A DNA stretch of 64,000 bases from Chania fonticola_B (GTDB lineage: Bacteria > Pseudomonadota > Gammaproteobacteria > Enterobacterales > Enterobacteriaceae): assembly GCF_048537545.1 (NCBI RefSeq), contig NZ_CP183218.1; one strand, given 5' to 3'. Below are positions 35,778 to 44,541 of the stretch, piece by piece; within the stretch, counting starts at the first letter, position 1, and the number at the start of each line of letters is the position of its first letter. A program made the position numbers and the translations under genes. A model generated the notes under the pieces. That model did no database searches and had not been told where the DNA came from. It saw only the letters and a list, made by a program, of their open reading frames with translations.

Positions 35778-35953
35778 TGACTTGCCATTACTCAGTGCGG
35801 AGAGAAAGTTGCGTTACGCGCCATGCAGGAAGGCCATTGTAATCATTTGGCGCGCTGGTGACCAGCGGAGTGGCAGTAGCATGCGACCTGAAGCCAGATT
35901 AAAAATCCGGTACACTGAACCAAGATGCCCTTTTAACCAAAAGTATAGCCAAA

Positions 35954-37135
35954 ATGAACACTTCACAAAAATGCTTTGATGCCGTGGTGGTTGGCGGTGG
36001 GATGGTGGGAGCCGCTGCCGCACTGGGGCTGGCTCGCGCCGGGTTATCGGTCGCTTTGTTAGAGCATGAGGCTCCCGATACGTTCGATCCCCAAAGCCCG
36101 CCGGACCTGCGGATCTCCGCTATTGGCTGCACCTCCGTTGGCTTGTTGCAGCAGCTTGATGCCTGGCCTGCGGTGTTGCAGATGAGATCGGCACCCTACC
36201 GCAGGCTGGAAACCTGGGAATGGGAGTCATCACGGGTGGCGTTTGATGCTGCAACGCTAGGACTGCCAGAACTGGGTTTTATGGTCGAGAACCGTATTTT
36301 GCAGCTCGCGCTATGGCAGCAGTTGGTACAGTGCGAGAATTTAACGCTGTACTGCCCTGCCAGGCTGCAGGCGATGCATCGAGCCGATGACCAATGGCAG
36401 GTGACATTAAGCTCGTCAGAGGCCATACAGGCGCGTTTGGTGGTGGGTGCCGACGGTGCTCACTCACAGGTGCGCAAGTTGGCGGCGATTGGCACCAGCG
36501 GTTGGCAATACCGTCAGTCTTGCATGTTGATCACCGTGGAAACCGATCAACCGCAGCAGGATGTGACCTGGCAGCAATTCCTCCCCACTGGCCCACGCGC
36601 GTTTCTGCCGTTGTACGACCAGTGGGCAACGCTGGTGTGGTATGACAGTCCGCAGCGTATTCGCCAGTTGCAGGCGTTACCTATGGCGCAACTCGAACAA
36701 GAGATTGCGGCGGCTTTCCCCTCCCGCTTGGGCACGGTGAAGGCTCATGCCGCCGGATCATTCCCGCTGGTGCGCCGTCACGCGCAACGCTATGTGCAAT
36801 CCGGGCTGGTGCTGCTCGGCGATGCTGCGCATACCATCAACCCGCTGGCCGGGCAGGGGGTGAACCTTGGCTATCGCGATGTGGATGCGTTACTGGAGAT
36901 CGTGGCCGACGCCCGTGAGCAGGGAGAGGATTGGGCGAGTGAAGAGGTGCTGATGCGCTATCAGCGCCGTCGTCGTACCGATAACCTGCTGATGCAAAGC
37001 GGCATGGATCTGTTTTATACCGCGTTCAGCAATAACCTGGCTCCGCTGGGCGTGGCGCGCAATCTGGCGTTGATGGTGGCGGAAAGGGCGGGCAAGTTGA
37101 AAGAGCGGGCGCTGAAGTATGCATTAGGTCTGTGA
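35954..37135 (+). CDS. ubiF: 3-demethoxyubiquinol 3-hydroxylase UbiF
   Basis: 393 residues. FAD-binding Rossmann motif VVGGGMVGAAAALGLARAGL at the N-terminus, the VVGADGAHSQVRKLA (DG) motif near 160 and GDAAHTINPLAGQGVNLGYRDV (GD) near 285 identify the UbiH/UbiF/VisC class of flavin hydroxylases. Position between miaB and the tRNA cluster matches E. coli ubiF, which hydroxylates the quinone ring at C6 in ubiquinone synthesis. Convergent with the tRNA operon. Confidence 0.94.
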   Translation: MNTSQKCFDAVVVGGGMVGAAAALGLARAGLSVALLEHEAPDTFDPQSPPDLRISAIGCTSVGLLQQLDAWPAVLQMRSAPYRRLETWEWESSRVAFDAATLGLPELGFMVENRILQLALWQQLVQCENLTLYCPARLQAMHRADDQWQVTLSSSEAIQARLVVGADGAHSQVRKLAAIGTSGWQYRQSCMLITVETDQPQQDVTWQQFLPTGPRAFLPLYDQWATLVWYDSPQRIRQLQALPMAQLEQEIAAAFPSRLGTVKAHAAGSFPLVRRHAQRYVQSGLVLLGDAAHTINPLAGQGVNLGYRDVDALLEIVADAREQGEDWASEEVLMRYQRRRRTDNLLMQSGMDLFYTAFSNNLAPLGVARNLALMVAERAGKLKERALKYALGL

Positions 37136-37191
37136 TGACATGGGGCGCCGAATGTTGCGCCCATTTATCCAAACGTAGAAACGCAGAAAGG

Positions 37192-37215
37192 CAAAAAGCC
37201 CGCCGAAGCGAGCTT
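37192..37215 (-). terminator. Terminator of the tRNA operon
   Basis: On the minus strand AGCTCGC-TTCG-GCGGGCT with a UUCG tetraloop (one G-T pair), followed by five T, just after the last tRNA gene. Confidence 0.85.
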
Positions 37216-37224
37216 TTCTAAATT

Positions 37225-37299
37225 TGGCTGGGGTGCCAGGATTCGAACCTGGGTATGCTGGTATCAGAAACCAGAGCCTTACCGCTTGGCGACACCCCA
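37225..37299 (-). tRNA. tRNA-Gln (anticodon CUG)
   Basis: 75 nt with encoded CCA. Acceptor TGGGGTG pairs with CACCCCA; anticodon stem-loop CTGGT-TTCTGAT-ACCAG gives CTG; T loop GGTTCGAATCC. Last gene of the operon; its body differs from the two UUG copies at several positions. Confidence 0.97.
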
Positions 37300-37317
37300 A
37301 ATGTAAAACAGACAGCA

Positions 37318-37394
37318 TGGTGGCTACGACGGGATTTGAACCTGTGACCCCATCATTATGAGTGATGTGCTCTAACCAGCTGAGCTACGTAGCC
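37318..37394 (-). tRNA. tRNA-Met (elongator, anticodon CAU)
   Basis: 77 nt with encoded CCA. Acceptor GGCTACG / CGTAGCC, anticodon loop CTCATAA, T loop GGTTCAAATCC. Differs from the other copy at 37745 at only a few positions (for example CAGCTGG versus CAGTTGG in the D arm, TTCAAAT versus TTCGAAT in the T loop). Resembles metU. Confidence 0.96.
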
Positions 37395-37429
37395 ATTTAC
37401 TAATCTTTGTGACTTTCAATTGCGTTGTA

Positions 37430-37504
37430 TGGCTGGGGTACCTGGATTCGAACCAGGGAATGCTGGTATCAAAAACCAGTGCCTTACCGCTTGGCGATAC
37501 CCCA
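37430..37504 (-). tRNA. tRNA-Gln (anticodon UUG), copy 1
   Basis: 75 nt with encoded CCA. Acceptor TGGGGTA / TACCCCA, anticodon stem-loop CTGGT-TTTTGAT-ACCAG with anticodon TTG, T loop GGTTCGAATCC. Confidence 0.97.
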
Positions 37505-37546
37505 ATAACACAATCAAATTGTTACAGCGCCCCATCCTGAAAAAGA

Positions 37547-37621
37547 TGGCTGGGGTACCTGGATTCGAACCAGGGAATGCCGGTATCAAAAACCGGTGCC
37601 TTACCGCTTGGCGATACCCCA
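37547..37621 (-). tRNA. tRNA-Gln (anticodon UUG), copy 2
   Basis: 75 nt with encoded CCA. Same body as the copy at 37430 except for the anticodon stem, CCGGT/ACCGG here against CTGGT/ACCAG there: paired, structure-preserving changes. Confidence 0.97.
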
Positions 37622-37650
37622 CCTGCTGCATGCACGACGATGAAAGAAAA

Positions 37651-37735
37651 TGGTGCGGGAGGCGAGACTTGAACTCGCACACCTTGCGGCGCTAGAACCT
37701 AAATCTAGTGCGTCTACCAATTTCGCCACTCCCGC
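37651..37735 (-). tRNA. tRNA-Leu (anticodon UAG)
   Basis: 85 nt with encoded CCA and a long variable arm. Acceptor GCGGGAG / CTCCCGC, anticodon loop TTTAGGT with TAG. Corresponds to leuW of E. coli. Confidence 0.97.
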
Positions 37736-37744
37736 AAAAAAGAT

Positions 37745-37821
37745 TGGTGGCTACGACGGGATTCGAACCTGTGACCCCATCATTATGAGTGATGTGCTCT
37801 AACCAACTGAGCTACGTAGCC
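37745..37821 (-). tRNA. tRNA-Met (elongator, anticodon CAU), promoter-proximal
   Basis: 77 nt with encoded CCA; corresponds to metT, first gene of the operon Met-Leu-Gln-Gln-Met-Gln. E. coli has one more Gln gene in the same cluster. Confidence 0.97.
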
Positions 37822-37850
37822 ATCTTTTTCGCTCAACCTTCATCGGCGTT

Positions 37851-37888
37851 GCGGGGCGCATTATGCGTATATGGCCGATTTGCGTCAA
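37851..37888 (-). promoter_or_regulatory. Stable-RNA promoter of the tRNA operon
   Basis: On the minus strand TTGACG (37888-37883), 17-base spacer, CATAAT (37865-37860), then the GC-rich discriminator GCGCCCCGC. This is the layout of stringently controlled tRNA/rRNA promoters. Confidence 0.85.
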
Positions 37889-37993
37889 CAAGTTTTTTCC
37901 CGAAAAAGCGACTGAACGGGTTGTTTGACTGGGTTGTGAACATTATGGTGATAAATTCGGCAGATTAGGCCATTAACGGTTGAAAACATCCAC

Positions 37994-38017
37994 AAAAAAG
38001 CGGGCCATCAGGCCCGC
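37994..38017 (-). terminator. asnB terminator
   Basis: Stem GGCGGGCC / GGCCCGC with loop TGAT, followed by six T on the minus strand, 22 bases after the asnB stop. Confidence 0.85.
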
Positions 38018-38038
38018 CGAAGGTAAAGCGCTGACGGT

Positions 38039-39703
38039 TTACTTATAAGCGGATTGGTGTACGCCTACGGCGCGGCCTGATGGGTCGTCCATCTTTTTGA
38101 AGGATTCGTCCCATTCAATGGCTTTTGCCGACGAGCAGGCTACGGAAGGGCCGCCAGGGACACATTCCGCTGCGCTTGGCAGTGGGAACAGTTCTTCGAA
38201 AATTTCGCGGTACAGGTAGCCTTCTTTGCTGTTTGGCGTGTTGTACGGGAAGCGGAAACGTGCGGTTTCAAGCTGTTGATCGCTAATCTGCTTGGCAGCG
38301 ACTTCTTTTAGCGTATCGATCCAGCTGTAACCGACACCGTCGGAGAACTGTTCTTTCTGGCGCCAGGCCACGCTAGCTGGCAGGTAAGACTCGAAGCATT
38401 GGCGAATAATGTGCTTCTCCATCTTGCCGTTGCCGCACATTTTATCCTGCGGGTTGATGCGCATCGCCACGTCCAGGAAGTTTTTATCCAGGAATGGCAC
38501 GCGGGCTTCTACACCCCAGGCAGACATCGCTTTGTTGGCGCGAGCGCAGTCGTACATATGCAGCGCCAGCAGCTTACGCACGGTTTCCTCGTGGAATTCT
38601 TTGGCATTTGGCGCCTTATGGAAGTACAGGTAGCCGCCGAACACCTCATCAGCCCCTTCGCCGGACAGCACCATCTTGATGCCCATCGCTTTAATCTTGC
38701 GTGACATCAGGTACATCGGCGTGGAGGCGCGGATGGTGGTGACGTCGTAAGTTTCGATGTGGTAGATCACATCGCGAATGGCATCCAGGCCTTCCTGTAC
38801 CGTGAAGTGGATTTCATGGTGGACGGTACCAAGGTGGTTAGCGACCTCTTGAGCCGCACGCAGATCCGGGGAACCTTCCAGCCCGACGGCGAAGGAGTGC
38901 AGCTGTGGCCACCAGGCTTCACTGCGCTCATCATCTTCTACCCGGCGTGCGGCATATTTTTTGGTGATGGCAGAGATCACCGAGGAATCCAGCCCGCCGG
39001 AGAGCAGCACGCCATAAGGCACGTCGGACATCAGGTGGCTTTTGACCGACTCTTCCAGCGCGTTGCGCAGGGCGTTGGCATCGGTGACGTTGTCTTTGAC
39101 GTTGTCATAGTCGAACCAGTCACGCTGGTAGTATTCGCGGATTTCACCGTCCTGGCTCCACAGGTAGCTGCCCGCCGGGAACTCTTTAATGCTGCGGCAG
39201 ACCGGCACCAGCGCCTTCATCTCAGAAGCGACATACAGGTTGCCGTGCTCATCATGCCCCATATACAGCGGGATGATGCCGAGGTGGTCGCGGCCAATCA
39301 GGTAGGCGTCTTTTTCAGTGTCGTATAGGGCAAAGGCAAACATACCTTGCAGATCGTCCAGGAAGTTCGGGCCTTTTTCCTGATACAGCGCCAGGATCAC
39401 TTCGCAGTCGGATCCGGTCTGGAACTGATAATGCTCACCCAGTTGCTGACGCAGGGCCTGATGGTTATAAATTTCACCGTTAACCGCCAATACGTGGGTG
39501 TGCGCGGCGTTGTAAAGCGGTTGAGCACCGTTATTCACATCAACGATCGACAGGCGCTCGTGAACCAGAATGGCTTTATCGCTGGCGAAAACGCCGGACC
39601 AGTCTGGGCCGCGATGGCGCATCAGGCGCGACAGTTCCAACGCTCTTTTACGCAATTCAACCGGATCGGACTTCAGATCGAGCACACCGAAAATAGAACA
39701 CAT
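38039..39703 (-). CDS. asnB: Asparagine synthetase B (glutamine-hydrolysing)
   Basis: 554 residues, same as E. coli AsnB. The N-terminal nucleophile Cys2 (MCSIFGVL) starts the glutaminase domain, with RLSIVDVNNGAQPL and NGEIYNH. The synthetase domain has the pyrophosphate loop VLLSGGLDSSVISAI and GEGADEVFGGYLYF. It makes asparagine from aspartate, ATP and glutamine. Stands between the tRNA operon and the nag genes as in E. coli. Confidence 0.97.
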   Translation of the reverse strand: MCSIFGVLDLKSDPVELRKRALELSRLMRHRGPDWSGVFASDKAILVHERLSIVDVNNGAQPLYNAAHTHVLAVNGEIYNHQALRQQLGEHYQFQTGSDCEVILALYQEKGPNFLDDLQGMFAFALYDTEKDAYLIGRDHLGIIPLYMGHDEHGNLYVASEMKALVPVCRSIKEFPAGSYLWSQDGEIREYYQRDWFDYDNVKDNVTDANALRNALEESVKSHLMSDVPYGVLLSGGLDSSVISAITKKYAARRVEDDERSEAWWPQLHSFAVGLEGSPDLRAAQEVANHLGTVHHEIHFTVQEGLDAIRDVIYHIETYDVTTIRASTPMYLMSRKIKAMGIKMVLSGEGADEVFGGYLYFHKAPNAKEFHEETVRKLLALHMYDCARANKAMSAWGVEARVPFLDKNFLDVAMRINPQDKMCGNGKMEKHIIRQCFESYLPASVAWRQKEQFSDGVGYSWIDTLKEVAAKQISDQQLETARFRFPYNTPNSKEGYLYREIFEELFPLPSAAECVPGGPSVACSSAKAIEWDESFKKMDDPSGRAVGVHQSAYK

Positions 39704-39981
39704 ACAAACTCTCCTAACGACATTTTATGGCGGTGATGTGATGTACAGCGTGCCTGCATGTTCAGTAACGGTGCGGCTTTGCTGCCTTCTGATAATGAAA
39801 ATGCGTCAAAAGCTGAGGTAGATGCAAGCGATTTAACGTTACGCTGAAAAATAGTCTTGGGGTGGGGTGCTAAAATTAGCGGATGTGCATTTTTTAGCGG
39901 TAAAAATTGACGAATATCTAATTTATTACCGAATGAGGCGAGGGCGAGATAAATTTTCAGACATTTTGATGATCGATGTTT

Positions 39982-40016
39982 CCCCTCACCCCAACCCTCT
40001 CCCACAGGGAGAGGGA
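39982..40016. repeat. Palindromic dispersed repeat, copy 2
   Basis: Starts CCCCTCACCCCAACCCTCTC and ends in GGGAGAGGGA. Inverted relative to the copy at 40131-40165, with which it matches at all but about two positions, so transcripts across the region could form a long hairpin. Confidence 0.8.
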
Positions 40017-40130
40017 GCCAGCGCAGAGTCGTTGTCACGTGCAGAAGTTTGATCTGCAATAAGGGGGATGTTTAAGGCGAACCTTTGCTACTGAGGGAAG
40101 AACGCCAAAACATCAGCGAACTGGATCGGT

Positions 40131-40165
40131 CCCCTCTCCCTGTGGGAGAGGGTTAGGGTGAGGGG
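40131..40165. repeat. Palindromic dispersed repeat, copy 3 (intact reference copy)
   Basis: Starts CCCCTCTCCCTGTGGGAGAG and continues GGTTAGGGTGAGGGG. It contains the internal palindrome CTCTCCC-TGT-GGGAGAG. This copy shows what the site at 23714/25017 looked like before the IS481 insertion. Confidence 0.8.
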
Positions 40166-40179
40166 CCATTGCTTGCGGC

Positions 40180-40932
40180 TTAAAAAATGGTGATATCCGC
40201 CACGGAAGGGAAGATATGGCTCGGGCGGAACGGCATGGATTCAACATCGTCCAGGTTTGAGACACCAGACAGCACCAGCACGGTTTCCAACCCGGCCTGG
40301 AAGCCAGCCAGGATATCGGTGCGCAGGTTGTCCCCGACAATCACCGTCTCTTCCGAATGTGCCTGCATCTTGTTCAGCGCGGCGCGGATAATCCACGGGC
40401 TAGGCTTGCCGACATAAAACGGCTTACGGCCGGTGATCTTCTCGATCGGCGCACATAAAGCCCCACAGGCGGGAGTGAAACCATGGCCGTGGGTATCCGG
40501 GTTGGTGGCGATAAATCGCGCCCCGTTGTTCACGAAGAAGGCCGCTTTATGCATCATGTCCCAGTTGTAGGAACGGGTCTCACCCACGATCACGAAATCC
40601 GGGTTGATATCGGTGATGGTAAAGCCGGCTTTGTAGAGTTCGTGGATCAGTGCGCCTTCGCCCACCACATAGGCTTTTTTACCTTCCTGGCGGCGCAGGA
40701 AATCGGCCGTCGCCATCGCTGAGGTGTAAAACGCGCTTTCTGGCACGTCCAGGCCAGCGGCGGCAAAGCGGTTGGCCAGGTCCTGGGCGGTTTGCGATGG
40801 GTAGTTGGTTAGCACCACCAGCGGCATTCCCTGCTCCTGAATACGAGCCAGGAACAGATCGGCTCCAGGGATCGGGGTATTGTCATGCAGCAGCACGCCG
40901 TCGATGTCACATATCACGTTTTTGATAGTCAT
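40180..40932 (-). CDS. nagD: HAD-family nucleotidase NagD (UmpH)
   Basis: 250 residues from ATG 40932, the E. coli length. HAD motif I ICDIDGVLLHD, motif II LTNYPSQ, cap-domain GETRSYNWDMMHKAAFF and motif IV VIVGDNLRTDILAGFQAGLET. E. coli UmpH dephosphorylates UMP and other nucleoside monophosphates. Last gene of nagBACD, 67 bases after nagC. Confidence 0.95.
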   Translation of the reverse strand: MTIKNVICDIDGVLLHDNTPIPGADLFLARIQEQGMPLVVLTNYPSQTAQDLANRFAAAGLDVPESAFYTSAMATADFLRRQEGKKAYVVGEGALIHELYKAGFTITDINPDFVIVGETRSYNWDMMHKAAFFVNNGARFIATNPDTHGHGFTPACGALCAPIEKITGRKPFYVGKPSPWIIRAALNKMQAHSEETVIVGDNLRTDILAGFQAGLETVLVLSGVSNLDDVESMPFRPSHIFPSVADITIF

Positions 40933-40999
40933 TGTTGCTGGTCTCATGATAAACGGCAGGGCAAAAAAGCCAGAAGTGCATCCCTGCCAAACAGGCAGT

Positions 41000-42220
41000 T
41001 TAACTTTCTAACAGCCGTTGGAGAAGTACACCGTTGAGCATTGCTCGTTTTGCCAGGGCAAAAGCGCCGATCGCTGAACGATGATTGAGTTCGGAAGTGA
41101 CCACCGGCAGGTTTCTGCGGAAATCCTTCAGCACCTGGGTGTTGATGCAGCTTTGGATGGCGGGTAACAGCACTTTGTCCGCTTCGGTGATTTCACCGGC
41201 GATCACCACTTTTTGCGGGTTGAACAGGTTGATGGCGATGGCTACCGCCTTGCCCAGATAGCGGCCAACGTGTTCGATCACTTCGCTGGCCAGCAAATCT
41301 CCGCGATTGGCGGCTTTGCAGATGGCGGCAATGCTACAGTCTTCCAGCGTCATTTTGCTTGGGTAGCCCTGACTCAGCAGGTGGCGTACGCGTTGTTCGA
41401 TAGCAGCGTTGGCTGCCACGGTTTCCAGGCAGCCGAAGTTACCGCAGTGGCAGCGCTCGCCGAGGGGATCGATTTGAATATGACCAATCTCCCCCACGTT
41501 GCCGTTATTGCCGAGGAAGATTTTGCCGTTGACGATGATCCCGGCCCCGGTGCCCCGGTGCAGGCGCACCAGAATGGAGTCTTCACAATCCCGGGTAGCC
41601 CCGAAGTAGTGCTCCGCCAAGGCCAGGCTGCGGATATCGTGGCCGACAAAACTGGTGACGTTGAAGCGTTGCTGCAGACTTTCGACCAACGCCCAGTTAT
41701 CGACGCTGATGTGCGGCATATAGCGCACTACACCTAAAGCCGGATCGACCAGGCCGGGCAGGATCACGGCAATGGCGATCAGTTCGCGCAGTTTGCGCTG
41801 GTAGCTTTCGATAAACTGCGCAATGGCGTTGAGCAGTGCGTTTTCCAGTGTCTCCTGGGTGCGTTCCGGCAGAGGGTAGTGCTCCTCTCCGAGCGACTTA
41901 CCGCTCATATCGTACAGAGTGATAGTGGCATCATGGCGCCCAAGGCGGACGGCAACGGTGTGGAAATTGCGGGTTTCGCTGACAATGGAAATGGCACGGC
42001 GGCCACCGGTGGAGGCTTGCTGATCGACCTCTTTGATCAGCCCGCGCTCCAACAGTTGGCGAGTAATTTTAGTGACGCTGGCGGGGGCTAGCTGGCTGAG
42101 TTCGGCAATCTGAATGCGCGAGATCGGGCCTTGCTGGTCGATCAGGCGGTATACTGCTGCGCCGTTAAGTTGCTTAACTAAGTCAACATTCCCTATTTGT
42201 GCTTGTCCGCCAGTGCTCAT
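41000..42220 (-). CDS. nagC: N-acetylglucosamine repressor NagC
   Basis: 406 residues from ATG 42220 (a TTG one codon earlier is ignored). N-terminal helix-turn-helix (about 20-70; RIQIAELSQLAPASVTKITRQLLERGLI) and a ROK-family domain with the zinc motif CHCGNFGCLE and the sugar-binding GIIVNGKIFLGNNGNVGEIGHI. GlcNAc-6-phosphate releases it from DNA. Likely targets in this window are the nagB/nagE and chiP control regions, where matching operators are seen. Confidence 0.96.
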   Translation of the reverse strand: MSTGGQAQIGNVDLVKQLNGAAVYRLIDQQGPISRIQIAELSQLAPASVTKITRQLLERGLIKEVDQQASTGGRRAISIVSETRNFHTVAVRLGRHDATITLYDMSGKSLGEEHYPLPERTQETLENALLNAIAQFIESYQRKLRELIAIAVILPGLVDPALGVVRYMPHISVDNWALVESLQQRFNVTSFVGHDIRSLALAEHYFGATRDCEDSILVRLHRGTGAGIIVNGKIFLGNNGNVGEIGHIQIDPLGERCHCGNFGCLETVAANAAIEQRVRHLLSQGYPSKMTLEDCSIAAICKAANRGDLLASEVIEHVGRYLGKAVAIAINLFNPQKVVIAGEITEADKVLLPAIQSCINTQVLKDFRRNLPVVTSELNHRSAIGAFALAKRAMLNGVLLQRLLES

Positions 42221-42246
42221 CAATAATTCTACTCGCTGTTCATGGA

Positions 42247-43386
42247 TTAAACCTCGTTGCCGTTAACGAGGGTCTTGGTGATTTGGTAATCACGGGTAAA
42301 GGCGGTCAGGTTAGCGACCTTGCCAGCTTCGATGGTGCCTAAACGTTGTTCGACACCGATAGCGCGAGCCGGGTAGAGCGTTGCCATACGCAGCGCTTCG
42401 TCCAGTGCGATACCGACATGCTCTACGCTGTTTTGCACCGCTTCGATCATGGTCAGTGCGGAGCCGCTCAGCGTGCCGTTTTCGTCAACGCACAGGCCGT
42501 CACGATAATAAATGGTTTTACCCGCGAAAATAAACTGATCGATATCCGCGCCTGCTGGTGCAGTAGCATCGGTGACCAGCACCAATTTATCACCTTTTAC
42601 CCGCTTGGCGTTACGGATACTCGCCCAGGCCACGTGGTGCCCATCGGCAATGATGCCGGTATACACTTCTGGCGTGTCGAAGATCGCGCCCATCAGGCCC
42701 GGCTCGCGGCCACTGATGTATGGCATGGCATTGTACAGATGGGTGGCGAAGGTAATGCCTGCGGCGAAACCCACGCGTGCCTGATCGTAAGTGGCGTTGG
42801 AGTGGCCTGCGGACACCACGATCCCGGCGTCGCTCAGCTGTTTGATAAAGTGTGGTTCCACCATTTCTGGCGCCAGGGTCACTTTGCTGATCACGTCGGC
42901 ATTGGCACACAGGTAGTCAATCATCTCGCTGGTAGGCTTGCGGATAAACGCCGGGTTGTGGGTACCTTTCTTCTCCAGGCTCAGGTACGGCCCTTCCAGA
43001 TGCAGGCCAAGGGCCTGATTGGGATGATTCTTCAGATAAGCGCGCATCACGTTGATGCCGTGCTTCATATAATCGTCGCTGCAGGTGATCAGCGTTGGCA
43101 GATAGCTGGTACAGCCGGATTTCTCGTTGGCGCGCTGCATGATTTCCAGCGTGGTTTCCGAGATGGCTTCCAGTGAGTCGTTAAACTGCACGCCGCCGCA
43201 GCCGTTAAGCTGCACGTCGATAAAACCGGGGGCTAGGATGGCGCCACCCAGATCGCGCATTTCGATGCCTGCTGGCAGCTCGGCCAGTGGGCAGACTCGT
43301 TCAATCAGGCCATCAGCAATCACTACCGCATGGTCATCAAGCACGTCGTGGCCGGTAAAAATCCGGCATTGGGTTAAAGCGAACAT
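42247..43386 (-). CDS. nagA: N-acetylglucosamine-6-phosphate deacetylase
   Basis: 379 residues (E. coli 382). Metal-dependent amidohydrolase motifs: GFIDVQLNGCGGVQF, LGLHLEGPYLS (metal-binding Glu), VSAGHSNATYDQ (His), and LVTDATAPAGA (catalytic Asp). It deacetylates GlcNAc-6-P to glucosamine-6-P, removing the NagC inducer. 18 bases after nagB. Confidence 0.96.
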   Translation of the reverse strand: MFALTQCRIFTGHDVLDDHAVVIADGLIERVCPLAELPAGIEMRDLGGAILAPGFIDVQLNGCGGVQFNDSLEAISETTLEIMQRANEKSGCTSYLPTLITCSDDYMKHGINVMRAYLKNHPNQALGLHLEGPYLSLEKKGTHNPAFIRKPTSEMIDYLCANADVISKVTLAPEMVEPHFIKQLSDAGIVVSAGHSNATYDQARVGFAAGITFATHLYNAMPYISGREPGLMGAIFDTPEVYTGIIADGHHVAWASIRNAKRVKGDKLVLVTDATAPAGADIDQFIFAGKTIYYRDGLCVDENGTLSGSALTMIEAVQNSVEHVGIALDEALRMATLYPARAIGVEQRLGTIEAGKVANLTAFTRDYQITKTLVNGNEV

Positions 43387-43404
43387 GTAGCCCCCTGCAA
43401 AAAA

Positions 43405-44205
43405 TTAAAGACTATTAACGCTTTCCGCTTCCAACTCGCGGAAATACTTAACGGTTTTCACCTTCAGTTCCATGGTGGACGGTTCGTCACAAACCACCAC
43501 GGCTTTGGCATGCAGCTGCAGGCAACTGATGGTCCACAGGTGGTTGATGCTGCCTTCCACTGCGGCTTCCAGCGCTTGTGCCTTGCCACGGCCAGTGACC
43601 AGGATCATCACTTCTTCCGCATCCAGCAGGGTACCCACGCCGACGGTCAGGGCATATTTTGGCACCTGGCTTACGTCACCGTCGAAGAAGCGGGAGTTGG
43701 CGATGCGGGTTTCTTCGGTCAGCGTTTTGATACGGGTGCGTGAAGCCAGAGAAGACGCTGGTTCGTTGAACGCAATGTGGCCATCGAAGCCCACGCCGCC
43801 CATGAACAGGTTAACTTTACCGTAGGATTTCATCTTGGCTTCGTACTGACGGCACTCTTCGTCAACGTCTGGTGCGTTGCCGTTCAGCAGGTTGATATTT
43901 TCACGTGGGATATCAACGTGGTCGAAGAAGTTACGATACATGAAGGTGTGGTAGCTTTCCGGGTGTTCCTGCGGCAGGCCAACATACTCGTCCATGTTGA
44001 AGGTCACGACGTGCTTGAAGCTGACTTCACCGGCTTTGTGCATCGCGATCAGGTGTTTGTAGGCTTCCAGCGGGGTGCCGCCGGTTGGCAGGCCAAGGAC
44101 GAACGGGCGATCTGCGGTCGGTTTGAAGGCGTTGATACGCTGAACGATATGGCGTGCGGCCCATTTGCCGACTTGAGTAGTGTCTTGTAGTGGGATAAGT
44201 CTCAT
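43405..44205 (-). CDS. nagB: Glucosamine-6-phosphate deaminase
   Basis: 266 residues, same as E. coli. LPTGGTPLEAYKHLI phosphate loop, FNMDEYVGLPQEHPESYH with the catalytic Asp, and GGVGFDGHIAFNEPASS with the catalytic Asp-His pair. Converts glucosamine-6-P to fructose-6-P and ammonia. First gene of the nagBACD operon, divergent from nagE. Confidence 0.97.
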   Translation of the reverse strand: MRLIPLQDTTQVGKWAARHIVQRINAFKPTADRPFVLGLPTGGTPLEAYKHLIAMHKAGEVSFKHVVTFNMDEYVGLPQEHPESYHTFMYRNFFDHVDIPRENINLLNGNAPDVDEECRQYEAKMKSYGKVNLFMGGVGFDGHIAFNEPASSLASRTRIKTLTEETRIANSRFFDGDVSQVPKYALTVGVGTLLDAEEVMILVTGRGKAQALEAAVEGSINHLWTISCLQLHAKAVVVCDEPSTMELKVKTVKYFRELEAESVNSL

Positions 44206-44314
44206 CGTACACCTCTAGGTAGAATAAACTGTGTCTATACTGGTACGGGCAACAACCGTAGCTTAAAGCGTAACTCAGCTTTGTGAAGCGGGTATTCGGG
44301 ATTACTGCTCGTTG

Positions 44315-44335
44315 ATTTTTTGAATGATAAAATAA
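44315..44335. promoter_or_regulatory. NagC operator-like site, nagB side
   Basis: ATTTTTTGAATGATAAAATA-A: imperfect palindrome of T-rich and A-rich arms with a 7-base centre, as NagC sites have. Weaker than the nagE-side site. Confidence 0.55.
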
Positions 44336-44380
44336 GTTTTGTGCGATGGCTAGCAATGTGGCAGTTTAACACTACTTTTT

Positions 44381-44396
44381 GGTGACATTTGTCACA
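44381..44396. promoter_or_regulatory. CRP-binding site
   Basis: GGTGACATTTGTCACA: right half TCACA perfect, left half GGTGA one base off TGTGA, with the correct six-base spacer. Fits catabolite activation of nag genes. Confidence 0.75.
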
Positions 44397-44409
44397 AAAA
44401 AGGAGGTTT

Positions 44410-44429
44410 TAATTTGCGATACGAAATAA
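44410..44429. promoter_or_regulatory. NagC operator, nagE side
   Basis: TAATTTGCGATACGAAATAA: palindromic TWATTTSG/CSAAATWA arms as in E. coli NagC operators. Near-identical motifs occur before chiP at 60885 and 61119. Confidence 0.75.
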
Positions 44430-44541
44430 TTTTTTTACACTCCGCATGAGTGATACGTGCCAAACGTTATTTCTAAAAAGGTAGTGAGTTATCTCAATAA
44501 ACTGCCAATAGGGTCCGGCATCGGACGAATAGGGGGAAAAG

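Larger units (their letters stand above)
39704..40179. other. Region between asnB and nagD with inverted repeat pair
   Basis: 476 bases without a gene. Holds the asnB promoter side (first 150 bases) and two copies of the palindromic repeat in opposite orientation (39982-40016 and 40131-40165) separated by 114 bases; the second ends 14 bases before the nagD stop. The open frames crossing it have no resemblance to proteins. Confidence 0.6.
44206..44541. promoter_or_regulatory. Divergent nagB/nagE control region
   Basis: 336 bases between the two starts, with two NagC-like operators about 94 bp apart centre to centre (44315-44335 and 44410-44429) and a CRP-like site between them (44381-44396). 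The spacing of roughly nine helical turns matches the repression loop known from E. coli nagE-nagB. Confidence 0.75.

Noticed and set aside
37420..37695. Open frames across the tRNA cluster with repeated MAGVPGFEPGNAGI-like segments
   Set aside because: These are translations of tRNA-Gln genes; the repeat is the tRNA body, not a protein.
37225..37821. CRISPR-like regular repeats
   Set aside because: The repeated segments are tRNA genes. No CRISPR array or cas gene is seen in the window.
37225..37821. tRNA cluster as integration site of an island
   Set aside because: No integrase or duplicated tRNA end is found nearby; the flanking ubiF and asnB order is ancestral.
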